NCBI GenBank assembly: GCA_051001135.1
Contig: JBPCNO010000134.1
Span: 1 to 26,317 of the forward strand
Direction of reading: 5' to 3'
From: CAWHMN01 sp051001135
Lineage (GTDB): Bacteria; Acidobacteriota; Terriglobia; Terriglobales; Acidobacteriaceae
DNA: 26,317 nt
Within the stretch, counting starts at the first letter, position 1. Each line of letters starts with the position of its first letter. The position numbers and the translations under genes are program-made. The notes below the pieces were generated by a model. That model did not search any database and was not told the DNA's origin. It was given only the letters and a program-made list of their open reading frames with translations. Positions 8,200-17,609 of the stretch are shown one piece after another.

Positions 8200-9060
8200 C
8201 TATGCCTGGCTTGCGCCCGTGTACTCCGGCTCGAGCGCGGTTGCGGTGTTTAGTTCTGCCGGTAGATCCCAATGTGCGACGCCGTCGCGCTGCGCCCGCG
8301 CTACGGTGAGCACCCACACGCTGAACGCACCCGCGGTGAGGAGTGCCTGACTGGCCGCGCGTGCGGTGGCGCCGGTGGTGTAGATGTCATCCACCAGCAG
8401 CACGGCGCGCCCGGCTACCAGCGATGCGCGCGGCACGGCGAAGGCTCCGCGCAGGTTGTGGCGTCGTTGCCGCGGCGTGAGGCTGGCCTGGGCGTCCGTG
8501 GCCCGGCGCCGTTCAAGTGCGGCGGAGGCAAGCGTAAGCCGGCGTTGTCTAACCGATGCAGCTCTGCGGGTGGCTGCCACCAGCGCGCGCGCGATGCGCT
8601 CCGCGTGATTGAAGCCCAGGCTTCGTTGCCTGACACGAAACAATGGCACGGGCACGACAAGCAGATTGTCCGGTGCATCGGTTGCGGCGGCGAGCGTGGT
8701 GGCCAGCAGCGCACCGAGACCACGCGCCACCGGGGCGATGCGGCCGTACTTGAGCAGGTGGATCAGCTCCCGCAGCTCGCGCTCATAGACGCCGAAGGCC
8801 AGGGCGCGGGTAAAGGAAGGCGGCACCAGACGGCAGGGCTGGCAGAACTGGTCGGAAGGTGAACCCCGATGGCCGGTGGAGAAGCTGGCGATGCCGAGAT
8901 CTTCTCCGCAGCGCAGGCACAGCGTTCCCCCCTGGGGACGCAGCAGCGCCCAGCAGGAATCACAAACAGGAGCAGAGGAGAGGCGGAGGAGCGGAAGGGC
9001 GCAGACTGAACACGGGGCAGGGTAGAGGGTGCAACTAAGCGCATGCAGAACCGGTTGCAG
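8200..9060 (-). CDS. comF: ComF family protein (phosphoribosyltransferase-like)
   Basis: ComF-type proteins are linked to DNA uptake or use of imported DNA in naturally competent bacteria. The protein begins with a zinc-ribbon (CSVCALPL, CDSC, CLRCGEDL, CQPC) and continues with LIHLLKYGR, VPVPLFRVRQRSLGFNHAERIA and the PRPP-binding loop VLLVDDIYTTGATARAA, all expected and in order. The start is unresolved. Homology begins about residue LYPAPCSVC; there is no ATG, GTG or TTG close by in frame, only CTG at 9060 or 9048, while the nearest in-frame ATG is at 9327 and would add some 90 residues with no family resemblance. I end the call at 9060 as the conserved part. An upstream frameshift or a rare start codon are both possible. 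Confidence 0.8.
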   Translation of the reverse strand: MQPVLHALSCTLYPAPCSVCALPLLRLSSAPVCDSCWALLRPQGGTLCLRCGEDLGIASFSTGHRGSPSDQFCQPCRLVPPSFTRALAFGVYERELRELIHLLKYGRIAPVARGLGALLATTLAAATDAPDNLLVVPVPLFRVRQRSLGFNHAERIARALVAATRRAASVRQRRLTLASAALERRRATDAQASLTPRQRRHNLRGAFAVPRASLVAGRAVLLVDDIYTTGATARAASQALLTAGAFSVWVLTVARAQRDGVAHWDLPAELNTATALEPEYTGASQA

Positions 9061-9579
9061 TGGACTTCGGAGGAACTTGGTGGCGGCACGCCACGCGGAA
9101 GCTTCAGCCTGGGGAACGCCGTGGGCCAGAGAACCAGTGTGGCTGCGGAAGACGCACCTCTTTCGCGTGGTGGAGCGGGCGGATCGCGCCCAAGCTCCAC
9201 TTGCCCATGAGTATAGGCCAAGCTTTGCGGTTGCGCCAGCCGTATGTGCGGGGCGCGGCGCTCTCTTCGCGTGAACGCTAACTTCGTATTCATGGCCGCA
9301 TTCGACTGGCGCGGCCGGGCAATTCATGGGCCGAGTAACCGCAAACAATTTAAGAAGTGTTATTGACTGAATCCGAAATCTCCAGGGTCGCGTTCTAGGG
9401 ATGGAAGTCAGAAAAGTCCCCGGTCTTCCGCAGCGCACGCGTTCAAGTTCTCGAAGCAGGTTGTCAGACCGGCTGTCAACGCAGCCCTCGTCCAGAGCTG
9501 TGTCTGGAGGTTTGACGTCAACTCACCAGCGGTTAAAGGCCTGCCATATGTTCCGAGGCGCAGGCGGAAGAAGGCTACG
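9061..9579. other. Region between comF and ferritin-like gene
   Basis: No gene is firmly supported. A minus-strand 34-codon frame at 9104-9208 (starting MGKWSLGAIRPLHHAK) follows a TATACT one base upstream, but has no known relatives I can name. The plus side from about 9330 to 9579 is the leader of the ferritin-like gene, in which no clear promoter is seen. Confidence 0.4.
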
Positions 9580-10449
9580 ATGAAGCTACTCGATACACCC
9601 GAAACCCCTGGTTCCGCGGTCAACCGGCGTTCGTTCCTGAAGACCGTCGGAGGCACCACGGCAGCCGCCGCCGCCATCGGCTTGGCTCCGGCGTCACTCT
9701 TCGCGAGCACGGCCGCCGCGACCACTATCTCCGGCGACACGCCCAAGCAAATCTTCACCGCGGCCCTGGTGGCCGAGGATCTGGCGACGGTCTTCTACTT
9801 CCAGGGACTGGAGCGCAACGTCATCCGCGATGTCAATCTAGCCGGCCCGGGCGGTAGCGCCACGCACATCACCGCGAACGGATCCGCAGCCAACGTCGGC
9901 TATCTGCGCGCGGCTCTGAACGAAGAGATCCAACATGCGAACCTGTTCCGCAGCCTGCTGGGGATCAAGTCTCCCGCTGGTGATCCGTATCAGAATTTCT
10001 ATTTCCCCACCGGCACCTTCGACACGCTGAACCCTTTCATCACCCTGCTTGAAGCGCTGGAGGACGCCTTCATCGGCGCATATCTGGCGGCGATTCAGGA
10101 GTTCGGGCTGATGGCGGCGCAGGGTAAGACGCTGACCTTCGATGGCGTGCAGTACAAACCCTCGGACTTCGTGTACTTCGCCAAGATCGCGGCTTCGATC
10201 CTGGGCGTTGAGGCGGAGCATCGCGCGCTCGGCCGCGCCATCCCGCCCAACCTCATTCCGGCCAACCAGCGGAACTATGAGTCGACGGATGGAATCACCA
10301 GTGTCTACAACGGGACGCACTCCGCGGTCGCGGCCCTGACGCCGTTTCTTACGGCGGGAAGCGGCAAGGAAGTGCACGCGTTGGCATACGCGCTGAACTA
10401 CGCCAGCCGCGACACGCTGCCGACCACGGGCACCATCCCACCGCAGTAG
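9580..10449 (+). CDS. Tat-exported ferritin-like domain protein
   Basis: About 289 residues. The N-terminus NRRSFLKTVGG followed by an Ala-rich hydrophobic run and ASTAAA is a twin-arginine signal, so the folded protein is sent across the inner membrane. The mature part resembles the ferritin-like family PF13668: helices with AALVAEDLATVFYFQGLE, NEEIQHANLFRSLLG, ALEDAFIGAYLAAIQEF and GVEAEHRALGR supply Glu and His residues that can form a di-metal site. Such proteins are abundant in Acidobacteria and some stress-tolerant bacteria, with poorly known roles; a periplasmic oxidative-stress role is an inference. AAGAAGG precedes the ATG, and a strong terminator follows 17 bases after the stop, so it is probably monocistronic. 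Confidence 0.87.
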   Translation: MKLLDTPETPGSAVNRRSFLKTVGGTTAAAAAIGLAPASLFASTAAATTISGDTPKQIFTAALVAEDLATVFYFQGLERNVIRDVNLAGPGGSATHITANGSAANVGYLRAALNEEIQHANLFRSLLGIKSPAGDPYQNFYFPTGTFDTLNPFITLLEALEDAFIGAYLAAIQEFGLMAAQGKTLTFDGVQYKPSDFVYFAKIAASILGVEAEHRALGRAIPPNLIPANQRNYESTDGITSVYNGTHSAVAALTPFLTAGSGKEVHALAYALNYASRDTLPTTGTIPPQ

Positions 10450-10466
10450 CAACATGTTGCCAAACC

Positions 10467-10497
10467 AGAGGGAGGCGTCCAGCGCCTCCCTCTTTTT
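10467..10497 (+). terminator. Rho-independent terminator of the ferritin-like gene
   Basis: AGAGGGAGGCG (10467-10477) and CGCCTCCCTCT (10483-10493) form a perfect 11-bp stem with a five-base loop TCCAG, followed by TTTT. It lies just after the stop codon at 10449. Confidence 0.92.
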
Positions 10498-10530
10498 GCG
10501 CTCGCGGATTGTGTCGCAAGCAGAGCGGTG

Positions 10531-10613
10531 CGCCTGGTGGCGCAAGCCCAACCCTTCGCGCTCAGATGGGGCGGACGACGCCAAAGCGGGTGGGGCGCAA
10601 AGAATGGGGCATC
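10531..10613. repeat. Interspersed repeat, copy A
   Basis: This 83-base segment aligns without gaps to 15588-15671 (constant offset 5057), with about 70 percent identity by eye and a perfectly conserved core GGCGCAAAGAATGGGGCA at 10594-10611. It lies between the ferritin terminator and the end of the EamA gene. Fragments of the same core recur at 7478-7490 and 11583-11595. Confidence 0.7.
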
Positions 10614-10635
10614 CGGCTTCCTGCCCCAAAGCAGG

Positions 10636-11625
10636 CTACTGCTCAAGCGATCTAGCAACCGCGGAGGCGGTTCGCTGCTTGCCCAGCAGGGTGGCAAGCA
10701 CGCCGGCGATGATGAGGGCGGCGCCGGCCCACTCGCCCGGCGACATGCGTTCATGGGCGAAGCTGATGCCGATGGCGAGCGCGACCACGGGGTTCACATA
10801 GGCGTAGCTGGCGACGCGCGTGGCCGGCTCATGATGAATGAGCCAGGTGTAGGCGGTGAAGGCGACGATGGATGCCGCGACGATGAGGTAAAGCATGGAG
10901 AAGGCGGTATGCCAACGCCACGCATGGAGCGCGGCCTCAATGTGGCGCAACTCCCCCGAGCCGGCAGCGAGGGCGAACAGCACGCCGCCGCCGAGCAGCA
11001 TCTGCAGCGCCGCGCGCATGGCCTGATCGCTGGGCAGGGTCAGCCGGCGGCTCCACAATGTGCCAATGGAAAAGAGCAGGGTGCCCAGCAACAGCACCAA
11101 CGCCGCGATACTGTTGGCGCTGCGGATGCTGCCGCCGGCGGTGGCCCGGGACAGCAACACGACCCCGCCCATGCCCAGGACGATGCCGGCCAGCGTGCCG
11201 CCGGTGAGCCGCTGCGTGCGGAAGACCAGCCACTCGCCGAGAAAGATCCACACCGGAACCATGGCCGTGAGCACCGCGGCGATGCCCGAGGCGAGCCGCT
11301 GTTCCGACCAGAAGAGACAGGCATAATTGCCGCCGAACATAACCACGCCCAGACCGAGGGAGTGCCGCCACTGGACGCCTGTCGGCCTGGGCGCGCCGCG
11401 CAGCCGCGTCAGCAGGTAGAGCGCACCGCCCGCCAGCAGGAAACGGAAGCCGGCGGCGAAGAAGGGCGGGGTAACGGCGACGATATCGCGGATGGCCAGG
11501 AACGAGCCGCCCCACAGCAGATAGATGGCCGCGTAGGCCAGAACACGTGGTGACGAGAAGACCCGCCCTATGCTGCGCATAGAGTGGGGCACCCGGTGTC
11601 CGGGCGCTTGGGAGGGAGAGGGCAT
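10636..11625 (-). CDS. EamA/DMT-family permease (YedA-like)
   Basis: About 329 residues with some ten predicted membrane helices and the two EamA halves of the drug/metabolite transporter superfamily. Recognisable pieces are YLLWGGSFLAIRDIV at the first helix, GGNYACLFWSEQRLASGIAAVL, PVWIFLGEWLVF and, in the second half, YAYVNPVVALAIGISFAHE followed by a terminal helix IIAGVLATLLGK. It should be an inner-membrane exporter of small metabolites; the substrate is unknown. The ATG at 11625 has TATAGT (11632-11637) ending six bases before it, which fits a leaderless mRNA; the ATG at 11580 is an alternative. The gene diverges from the OPT transporter. Confidence 0.88.
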   Translation of the reverse strand: MPSPSQAPGHRVPHSMRSIGRVFSSPRVLAYAAIYLLWGGSFLAIRDIVAVTPPFFAAGFRFLLAGGALYLLTRLRGAPRPTGVQWRHSLGLGVVMFGGNYACLFWSEQRLASGIAAVLTAMVPVWIFLGEWLVFRTQRLTGGTLAGIVLGMGGVVLLSRATAGGSIRSANSIAALVLLLGTLLFSIGTLWSRRLTLPSDQAMRAALQMLLGGGVLFALAAGSGELRHIEAALHAWRWHTAFSMLYLIVAASIVAFTAYTWLIHHEPATRVASYAYVNPVVALAIGISFAHERMSPGEWAGAALIIAGVLATLLGKQRTASAVARSLEQ

Positions 11626-11631
11626 GCGGCA

Positions 11632-11637
11632 ACTATA
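11632..11637 (-). promoter_or_regulatory. -10 element directly upstream of the EamA start
   Basis: On the minus strand TATAGT is followed by exactly six bases and then the ATG at 11625, the same geometry as for the DyP and ABC genes. No good -35 is visible. It implies a leaderless transcript. Confidence 0.4.
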
Positions 11638-11716
11638 ACTTCGGCAGGTGAGAATGGTTGGGCTGCGCTGTTACACTCGCTGTTCCTTACTCCTGCTCGA
11701 AATTATCGGAGGCACC

Positions 11717-13936
11717 GTGTCTGAAAGCGCATCGGGAACGGTCACACGCGAGTACCAGCCGTATATCTCGCCGGCGGAGTCGCGGCCGGAGCTTACCTTC
11801 CGCGCCCTGCTGCTGGGCTCCATCTTTGGGGTTCTCTTCGGTGCGGTCACCGTCTACGTGGGACTGCGGGCGGGGCTCACGGTGGCCGCGTCCATTCCCA
11901 TCTCGGTGCTCTCGATCAGCGTGCTGCGCGCGCTGGGCAGAGCCTCCATTCTGGAAAACAACATCGTTCAGACCACCGGCAACGCGGGGCAGTCGATCGC
12001 CTCGGGCGTGATCTTCACCCTGCCGGCGCTGGTGTTTCTGGGATTCGACCTGGAGTACGCCCGCATCTTCTTCCTGGCGCTGCTGGGCGGCTGGCTGGGG
12101 GTGCTGTTCATGATCCCGCTGCGACGGCAATTGATCGTGGAAGAGCACGGCAACCTCACCTATCCGGAAGGTACGGCCTGTGCCGATGTGCTGCTGGCGG
12201 GGGAACGGGGCGGATCGTTCGCCAGCCGGGTCTTTCTCGGGCTTGGCCTGGGCGGCGTGTACACGCTTTTCCAGAACGGCAACCTGTTTTCCGCGTGGCC
12301 CAGTACCCCGGACTACCAGCCGAAGTGGTTGAAGGGCTCGGCCATTCGCGCAGACGTGACGCCGGAGTATCTCGGCGTGGGTTACATCATCGGGCCGCGG
12401 GTGGCCGGAGTCATCTTCGCCGGGGGCGTCTTCTCCTGGCTGGTGGTCATGCCGCTGATCTACTTCTTCGGCTCGCATCTGCCGGGCCCGCTCTATCCGG
12501 GGACCAAGCCGGTGGCGCAGATGACTCCCAGCGATCTGTGGGCGGCATACATCCGCCCCATGGGCGCGGGCGCGGTGGCGGCCGCGGGCGTGATCACCCT
12601 GCTCAGAACGCTGCCGACGATTGTGGGTGCGCTGCGTTCGGCGATGAAGAACCTGGGCAAGGGCGCCGCGAGCAAAGCGACGACTCTGCGCACCGAGCAT
12701 GACCTGCCCATGTCGGTGGTGGTGGGCGGCTCGGCGGTGCTGGTCCTGCTGATCTTCTTCTTCCTCACCTTCAAGCCGGTACCGGGGGCGCAGGTCAGCG
12801 TGCTGTCGAACCTGGCGGCGTCGCTGCTGATTGTGGTCTTCGGCTTTCTGTTCGTCACGGTGTCTTCGCGCATTGTGGGTCTGATCGGCAGCTCAGCCAA
12901 TCCGGTGTCGGGCATGACCATTGCCACGCTCATGGCGACCTCCGCGATCTTTCTGGTGAAGGGCTGGACGGCGCCGGCCTTCGGCGCGCTGGCCATCACC
13001 ATCGGGGGCGTGGTCTGTATCGCCGCCTCGAACGCCGGCGACACATCACAGGATCTGAAGACCGGCTACCTCATTGGCGCCACACCCTGGAAGCAGCAAC
13101 TGGCGCTGATGATCGGGGTGATCGTCTCCACCTTTGTTATCGGCGCAACCCTGAACGCGATGAACAAAGGGCTGGAGGAGTTTCGCACGAGCGCGCGGCC
13201 CTGGAACATCAGCGTGCCCCACGATGGCGTGCAGGTGCAGCAGCAGCATTTCGCCCGCAAGGAGTTTCGTATCAGCCACAGCGACAAGACGGCGAACGCG
13301 GGGGATGACGTACGGTATGGGGCCAACTACGAGCTGCTGAACGCGCTGGGGTCGCCTGAACTAGCGGATGGCAAGTACCTCTATAACCCCAAGACCGGGC
13401 AGATCGAAGTCCAGTGGGTTCAGGGCATCGGCAGCGAGAAGGCCGCGGCTCCACAGGCGCGCCTGATGGCCACGGTGATCAACGGCATCCTCACGCGCAA
13501 GCTGCCGTGGGGCCTGGTGCTGCTAGGGGTCTTTCTGGTGATCGCGGTAGAGCTGCTGGGGATCCGCTCGCTCTCCTTCGCCGTGGGCGCGTATCTGTCG
13601 ATCGCGACCACGCTGGCCATCTTTTGCGGCGGTGTGATGCGCTGGATGGTGGACCGCGCCGTGGGCAAGGCAGGGGGCGATCGCGTCGATACTGAATCGG
13701 AGATCAGCCCGGGGTCGCTCTACGCCAGCGGCCTGATCGCGGCGGGCGGCATCGTAGGGCTGCTGGGTGTAGCGCTGAAGCTCTATGAGGCGGCCACCGG
13801 CCGCGCCGACCTGATCAAGTTTTCGTCTACCAACCCGCTCTATCATGATTGGATTTCGGTGGTGATGTTTGCGCTGCTGTGCTTCTCGCTCTACTACTTC
13901 GCGCGCAAGCCGCTCAAGAGCAGCGAGCGGCAATGA
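11717..13936 (+). CDS. OPT-family oligopeptide/metal-chelate transporter
   Basis: About 739 residues with many hydrophobic segments. It matches the prokaryotic OPT family: FRALLLGSIFGVLFGAVTVYVGLRAGLTV, seen as VTVYVGLRAGL, then ILENNIVQTTGNAGQSIASGVIFT, LTYPEGTACADVL and NAGDTSQDLKTGYLIGATPWKQQ, all diagnostic blocks in order. These inner-membrane proteins import peptides or peptide-like metal chelates by proton coupling. I place the start at the GTG at 11717 because GGAGG lies four bases before it; the frame is open further up to 11648 but that part has no family resemblance. A loop of about 100 residues after NAMNKGLEEF is hydrophilic. The gene diverges from the EamA permease. Confidence 0.92.
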   Translation: MSESASGTVTREYQPYISPAESRPELTFRALLLGSIFGVLFGAVTVYVGLRAGLTVAASIPISVLSISVLRALGRASILENNIVQTTGNAGQSIASGVIFTLPALVFLGFDLEYARIFFLALLGGWLGVLFMIPLRRQLIVEEHGNLTYPEGTACADVLLAGERGGSFASRVFLGLGLGGVYTLFQNGNLFSAWPSTPDYQPKWLKGSAIRADVTPEYLGVGYIIGPRVAGVIFAGGVFSWLVVMPLIYFFGSHLPGPLYPGTKPVAQMTPSDLWAAYIRPMGAGAVAAAGVITLLRTLPTIVGALRSAMKNLGKGAASKATTLRTEHDLPMSVVVGGSAVLVLLIFFFLTFKPVPGAQVSVLSNLAASLLIVVFGFLFVTVSSRIVGLIGSSANPVSGMTIATLMATSAIFLVKGWTAPAFGALAITIGGVVCIAASNAGDTSQDLKTGYLIGATPWKQQLALMIGVIVSTFVIGATLNAMNKGLEEFRTSARPWNISVPHDGVQVQQQHFARKEFRISHSDKTANAGDDVRYGANYELLNALGSPELADGKYLYNPKTGQIEVQWVQGIGSEKAAAPQARLMATVINGILTRKLPWGLVLLGVFLVIAVELLGIRSLSFAVGAYLSIATTLAIFCGGVMRWMVDRAVGKAGGDRVDTESEISPGSLYASGLIAAGGIVGLLGVALKLYEAATGRADLIKFSSTNPLYHDWISVVMFALLCFSLYYFARKPLKSSERQ

Positions 13937-14049
13937 CCACGGCGGAAGATCATCGAGAACTTTAGGCACTGGGGCTGGTGTGATTGCATAGACGTTGCCG
14001 CGTAGACGTCCGGTATCCTCTGCATGCAAACATCCACCCCGGGAGCTAC

Positions 14050-14622
14050 ATGACACGCTTGCGCGTTCTCGCGCCATTTCTCTGCCTTGCCGTTTTGCAC
14101 CTGTCCGCGCAAACAGCGAAGACACAATTAGCTGTCTACGGCACGGTGGCGCTCACCAACTTCGGTTTCTATGACAACGGGAGCTCCGGCGTCTCTTTCA
14201 AGGGCGATACGGGCGGCATTGGCGGCGGCATGTTCTGGAACTTTCCCATACAGAGCCGCGTTACTGCTGGAGCCGATGTCCGTGCGTTGTACAGCCCCGG
14301 TTCGAAGGGCGGGACCTCCGCGGCGGCCTTGCTGCGTATCGGCTTTGTTCCTGGCCGCGTTCGTCTTCGGCCTTACTTCGAGATCGGAGGCGGGGTGGTG
14401 AGTTCCACCGACTACTCATTGTTCACGGACCGAGTGACGAATGGAGTCGCTGAGTTCCTCGGAGGACTCGACATCCGGCTGAACGATTCGGTCGATCTGC
14501 GGGCCGTCGAATACGGCGCGGCGGCAGCCGGCTCGACCTCCCGTACGCGCAGCGGCTTCGGCTTTCTTGATGCAGGTGTGGTGTACCACTTTCACCGTGC
14601 CGGAAAAGCTTCCATGCACTAG
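14050..14622 (+). CDS. Secreted outer-membrane beta-barrel-like protein
   Basis: About 190 residues. A signal peptide (MTRLRVLAPFLCLAVLHLSAQ) is followed by strands with alternating hydrophobic residues: QLAVYGTVALTNFGFY, GGIGGGMFWNFP, RVTAGADVRALYSPG, AALLRIGFVPG, LRPYFEIGGGVVSS, FLGGLDIRLN and a final LDAGVVYHFHRAGK. This is the small OmpA/OMP_b-brl-like porin pattern common in Acidobacteria, expected in the outer membrane. GGGAG five bases before the ATG fixes the start. A specific function cannot be given. It converges on the DinB gene with no obvious terminator between them. Confidence 0.7.
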   Translation: MTRLRVLAPFLCLAVLHLSAQTAKTQLAVYGTVALTNFGFYDNGSSGVSFKGDTGGIGGGMFWNFPIQSRVTAGADVRALYSPGSKGGTSAAALLRIGFVPGRVRLRPYFEIGGGVVSSTDYSLFTDRVTNGVAEFLGGLDIRLNDSVDLRAVEYGAAAAGSTSRTRSGFGFLDAGVVYHFHRAGKASMH

Positions 14623-14693
14623 AAGTAACCCTGAGACCTTTCCCCATGATTCAGTCTTGGGTGCGTGCTGGAATGGAAACCGATCTATCGCTG

Positions 14694-15224
14694 TCACGAT
14701 CGTCCCGCGTGGGCCTTCGCGATCGCCAGGCGCGCCAAGGCGAGGTGATGATCGTCGTGTTCGGCAACGAAGTAGGCCCAATCCACCAGGCGCATCTTCG
14801 TTTGCAGGCGCGGATGCACGGCCTCGAGCGCGACCTCCTCCTCCGTAAGCGCCTCCAACTGCCGCACCCATTGGAAGCGGCGTGTGCGCAACTGTTCCAG
14901 AAGGAGATCGATGGGAGCGCGGTTATGGCCGGCAGCTTCGGTGGCGCGGTTCTCGCTGTCGGCTGCCGAGAGTATGGAAGCGTGCGCAAGGAACTCGCGA
15001 AGTCTCTGCTCATCCAGATCGCTGAGGTCCGCCAGATGGCCGATGTTTTCCTTGGCTGACCATTTTCCGTCCACCTGCGCGCTCAGCATTTCCTCGGAGA
15101 CGCCCGCGACCAGTTCCGCGACCCGTGCCGGGGTGCCCCGTAGCCGCTCCACGATCCCAGGGAACGCGCCCACCGGCAACTCAAGCGCAAAGGTCCGGGA
15201 CTTCCATGCCATCGGAGCGATCAT
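14694..15224 (-). CDS. DinB-like (DinB_2) family protein
   Basis: About 176 residues forming the four-helix DinB/YfiT-like fold. LSAQVDGKWSAKENIGHLADLSDLDEQRL, here seen as GKWSAKENIGHLADL, supplies the first His ligand; the second pair is in VDWAYFVAEHDDHHLALA, where ExDxHH matches the usual metal site near the C-terminus. Members are metal-binding enzymes such as thiol transferases for bacillithiol or mycothiol, but many are uncharacterised. The start at 15224 has GAGG five bases upstream; the frame is open to 15308 but that extension shows no family resemblance. An ATG at 15212 is also possible. Confidence 0.83.
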   Translation of the reverse strand: MIAPMAWKSRTFALELPVGAFPGIVERLRGTPARVAELVAGVSEEMLSAQVDGKWSAKENIGHLADLSDLDEQRLREFLAHASILSAADSENRATEAAGHNRAPIDLLLEQLRTRRFQWVRQLEALTEEEVALEAVHPRLQTKMRLVDWAYFVAEHDDHHLALARLAIAKAHAGRS

Positions 15225-15440
15225 CCATGCCTCACGGTTGCGATGAATCGGATTGATTTGACCACGCAGTCGAATGTACTCGCAACATCGGGTGGATCGA
15301 GTTGCCAAACCTTCAGCGTGCGTCTACTTCCGTTTCGAGAGTTGTCAAGTGGACTACTACCACTTTTGTGGCAGATGCCGTTCCCCTCGTGGTATGGGAA
15401 TTGAGCGACCGTTCGAACATGCTACGGAGGCTGATACGAA

Positions 15441-15548
15441 ATGAAGAGGGGAACAGGTATGCATAGCATTCTGACGTCTTTGTTCGTCCTGGCGGGCCTA
15501 CTCTTGCCCGCGTGCATTGCTACGCAGCGCGTGGTGAAGCGCTCCTGA
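15441..15548 (+). CDS. Possible small lipoprotein-like peptide
   Basis: A 35-codon frame. A basic start (MKRGTG), a hydrophobic run ILTSLFVLAGLLL and LPAC form a possible signal with lipobox, leaving a ten-residue basic mature tail ending VVKRS. GGAGG lies ten bases upstream of ATG 15441; an internal ATG at 15459 is an alternative. It would resemble entericidin- or lysis-type small lipoproteins in layout only. There is no homology evidence, and chance is quite possible. Confidence 0.25.
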   Translation: MKRGTGMHSILTSLFVLAGLLLPACIATQRVVKRS

Positions 15549-15587
15549 GAGCAGCTTCCAGCGAGGGGTTGACCAGGAGAACGGATG

Positions 15588-15671
15588 CGCCTTGCGGCGC
15601 ATGACCCACCCTTTGCGCCGGGGGAGCGTGGAGGACGCCGGATGCGGTGAGGCGCAAAGAATGGGGCACCC
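15588..15671. repeat. Interspersed repeat, copy B
   Basis: Gapless match to copy A at 10531-10613 with the shared core at 15651-15668 (GGCGCAAAGAATGGGGCA). It contains a partly self-complementary layout, CCCTTTGCGCC on one side and GGCGCAAAG on the other, so it could fold into a long hairpin, as REP-like elements do. Confidence 0.7.
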
Positions 15672-16351
15672 GCAGTCGTGGCTGGAAGCTGGAAGCTGGC
15701 GGCTGCCTTTAGCTGCGTTCTTCGTGCAAAGCGACTGGTTTTCCGGCAGCGATTCACATGCTTTCAACAGAAGAAAACGTCCGCAACGCGAGCATTCATC
15801 GCATGTTGACAATCCCGGTGGAAACGCAACCCAAAAATCCGCGATAGTTTCGCTTGTTCTTCCCCGTTGCGGGAGTGGGCGAGTCTTCGTAGTCTGCGGA
15901 AGCGTTCCCGAGTTAAATCGAGAGCGCAACTTTCGCCTATTACCGACAATTTGATTTAGAGCAAAGCGCCTCCTCGGGGATGTGCTCGGCTCGTCACGAC
16001 TGAATGGCTGCCACCCCGGATCATTTTCTCCGGTGAAATGCAGATCGTTGAGACGTGCCGTGCAGGCAACCAGCCTCGAACGACCGCTGTGCTCTTCCGC
16101 AGAACGGGTCTCTTTGCGCCAGGTGACAGCGGCCCCGCGCGCAGCGGACAGGATGGTCTCCCCCGAATCCTGTTCGACCGCGCGGACGGTCCCGCTTTGT
16201 CTCCATTCTGCCAAGAGACCCGCGGATGCGGCCACGGCAACCGCCATGGAAGCCGTACGCCCTCAGTGCGTTTCCTGGCAAGCGCTCTTCTTTCCCCCCA
16301 ACGGAGCAGGAGGAGCGAGTCCTCGCGGTGCGGGGAAGAGAGGCAACATCG

Positions 16352-16795
16352 ATGCGGCCAAAGAAGATCATCCTCTGCGTGGACGAGAACGAGCAGGCAC
16401 TCTCCGTCCGCAAATTCATGCTGGAGACGCGCGGCTACCGCGTGCTGACGGCGCGCAGCAGCGCAGAGGCGCTCGAGATCTTCGAGGGCGGCAACGTTGA
16501 CCTGGTGTTGAGCGATCTGTTGCTGCCGCAGATGGACGGCAACGAGCTGGTACGGCGCATCAAGGAGATCGCCCCGGATGTTCCGGCGATCCTGATCAGC
16601 AGCAGCGTGAAGGCCTTTGAACGAGCCAACCGCGCGGACGCCTTCCTGCCCAAGGGCGCCTGCACGCCGCTGGAGGTGCTGGAGCGGATCCGTGTGATGA
16701 TCGCGCGCAAACGCGGTCCCAAGAAGGCCGCGCTGGAGCATGCGCTGGGCGATGCTCCAACCGCATCCGCTACTGCTGCCGCGGCGGCGAGTTAA
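16352..16795 (+). CDS. Single-domain response regulator (CheY-like receiver)
   Basis: About 147 residues, nearly all one receiver domain. The acidic pair is D11-E12 (ILCVDENEQ), the phosphoacceptor is D55 (LVLSDLLLPQMDG), the hydroxyl residue lies in LISSS (about 82-84), and the conserved Lys is K101 in FLPKG. There is no output domain; an Ala-rich tail ends the protein. Such stand-alone receivers pass phosphate between kinases or control a partner protein by binding. AGAGG about eight bases upstream supports ATG 16352. No histidine kinase is in the window. The ABC ATPase follows after 94 bases. Confidence 0.88.
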   Translation: MRPKKIILCVDENEQALSVRKFMLETRGYRVLTARSSAEALEIFEGGNVDLVLSDLLLPQMDGNELVRRIKEIAPDVPAILISSSVKAFERANRADAFLPKGACTPLEVLERIRVMIARKRGPKKAALEHALGDAPTASATAAAAAS

Positions 16796-16877
16796 CCCGC
16801 GAATCAGGCCCACGTCTCAGAAGCGAGACGCGGCAGCAGCCAGCTAGCTTTGCGCGGGCCGCGCTACATCCGCAATT

Positions 16878-16883
16878 TACAAT
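16878..16883 (+). promoter_or_regulatory. -10 element directly upstream of the ABC ATPase start
   Basis: TACAAT is followed by six bases and then the GTG at 16890, with no ribosome-binding site. This is the same spacing as at the DyP and EamA starts and suggests a leaderless mRNA. No clear -35 is seen. Confidence 0.4.
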
Positions 16884-16889
16884 CACAGT

Positions 16890-17609
<720 letters not shown>

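Larger units (their letters stand above)
15225..16351. other. Gene-poor kilobase between DinB and response regulator
   Basis: No confident gene. The stretch holds a 35-codon frame with a lipoprotein-like signal (15441-15548), interspersed repeat copy B (15588-15671) with a short GCTGGAA duplication after it, and an AAGTGG/CCACTT inverted repeat near 15346-15365. A minus-strand frame starting at 16247 has plausible codon use for its first 100 codons but then runs through the repeat, so it is not a clean gene. Confidence 0.5.

Noticed and set aside
10528..11553. 341-codon plus-strand frame over the EamA gene
   Set aside because: Low-complexity Gly/Ala/Gln/Arg composition, antisense to a clear membrane protein.
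11687..12700. 337-codon minus-strand frame inside the OPT gene
   Set aside because: Arg/His/Gln-rich shadow of the transporter frame.
15498..16247. Minus-strand frame starting MAVAVAASAGLLAEW
   Set aside because: The first 100 codons have plausible codon use, but no family is recognised and the frame runs through interspersed repeat copy B. It may be a broken gene front, but support is too weak to call it.
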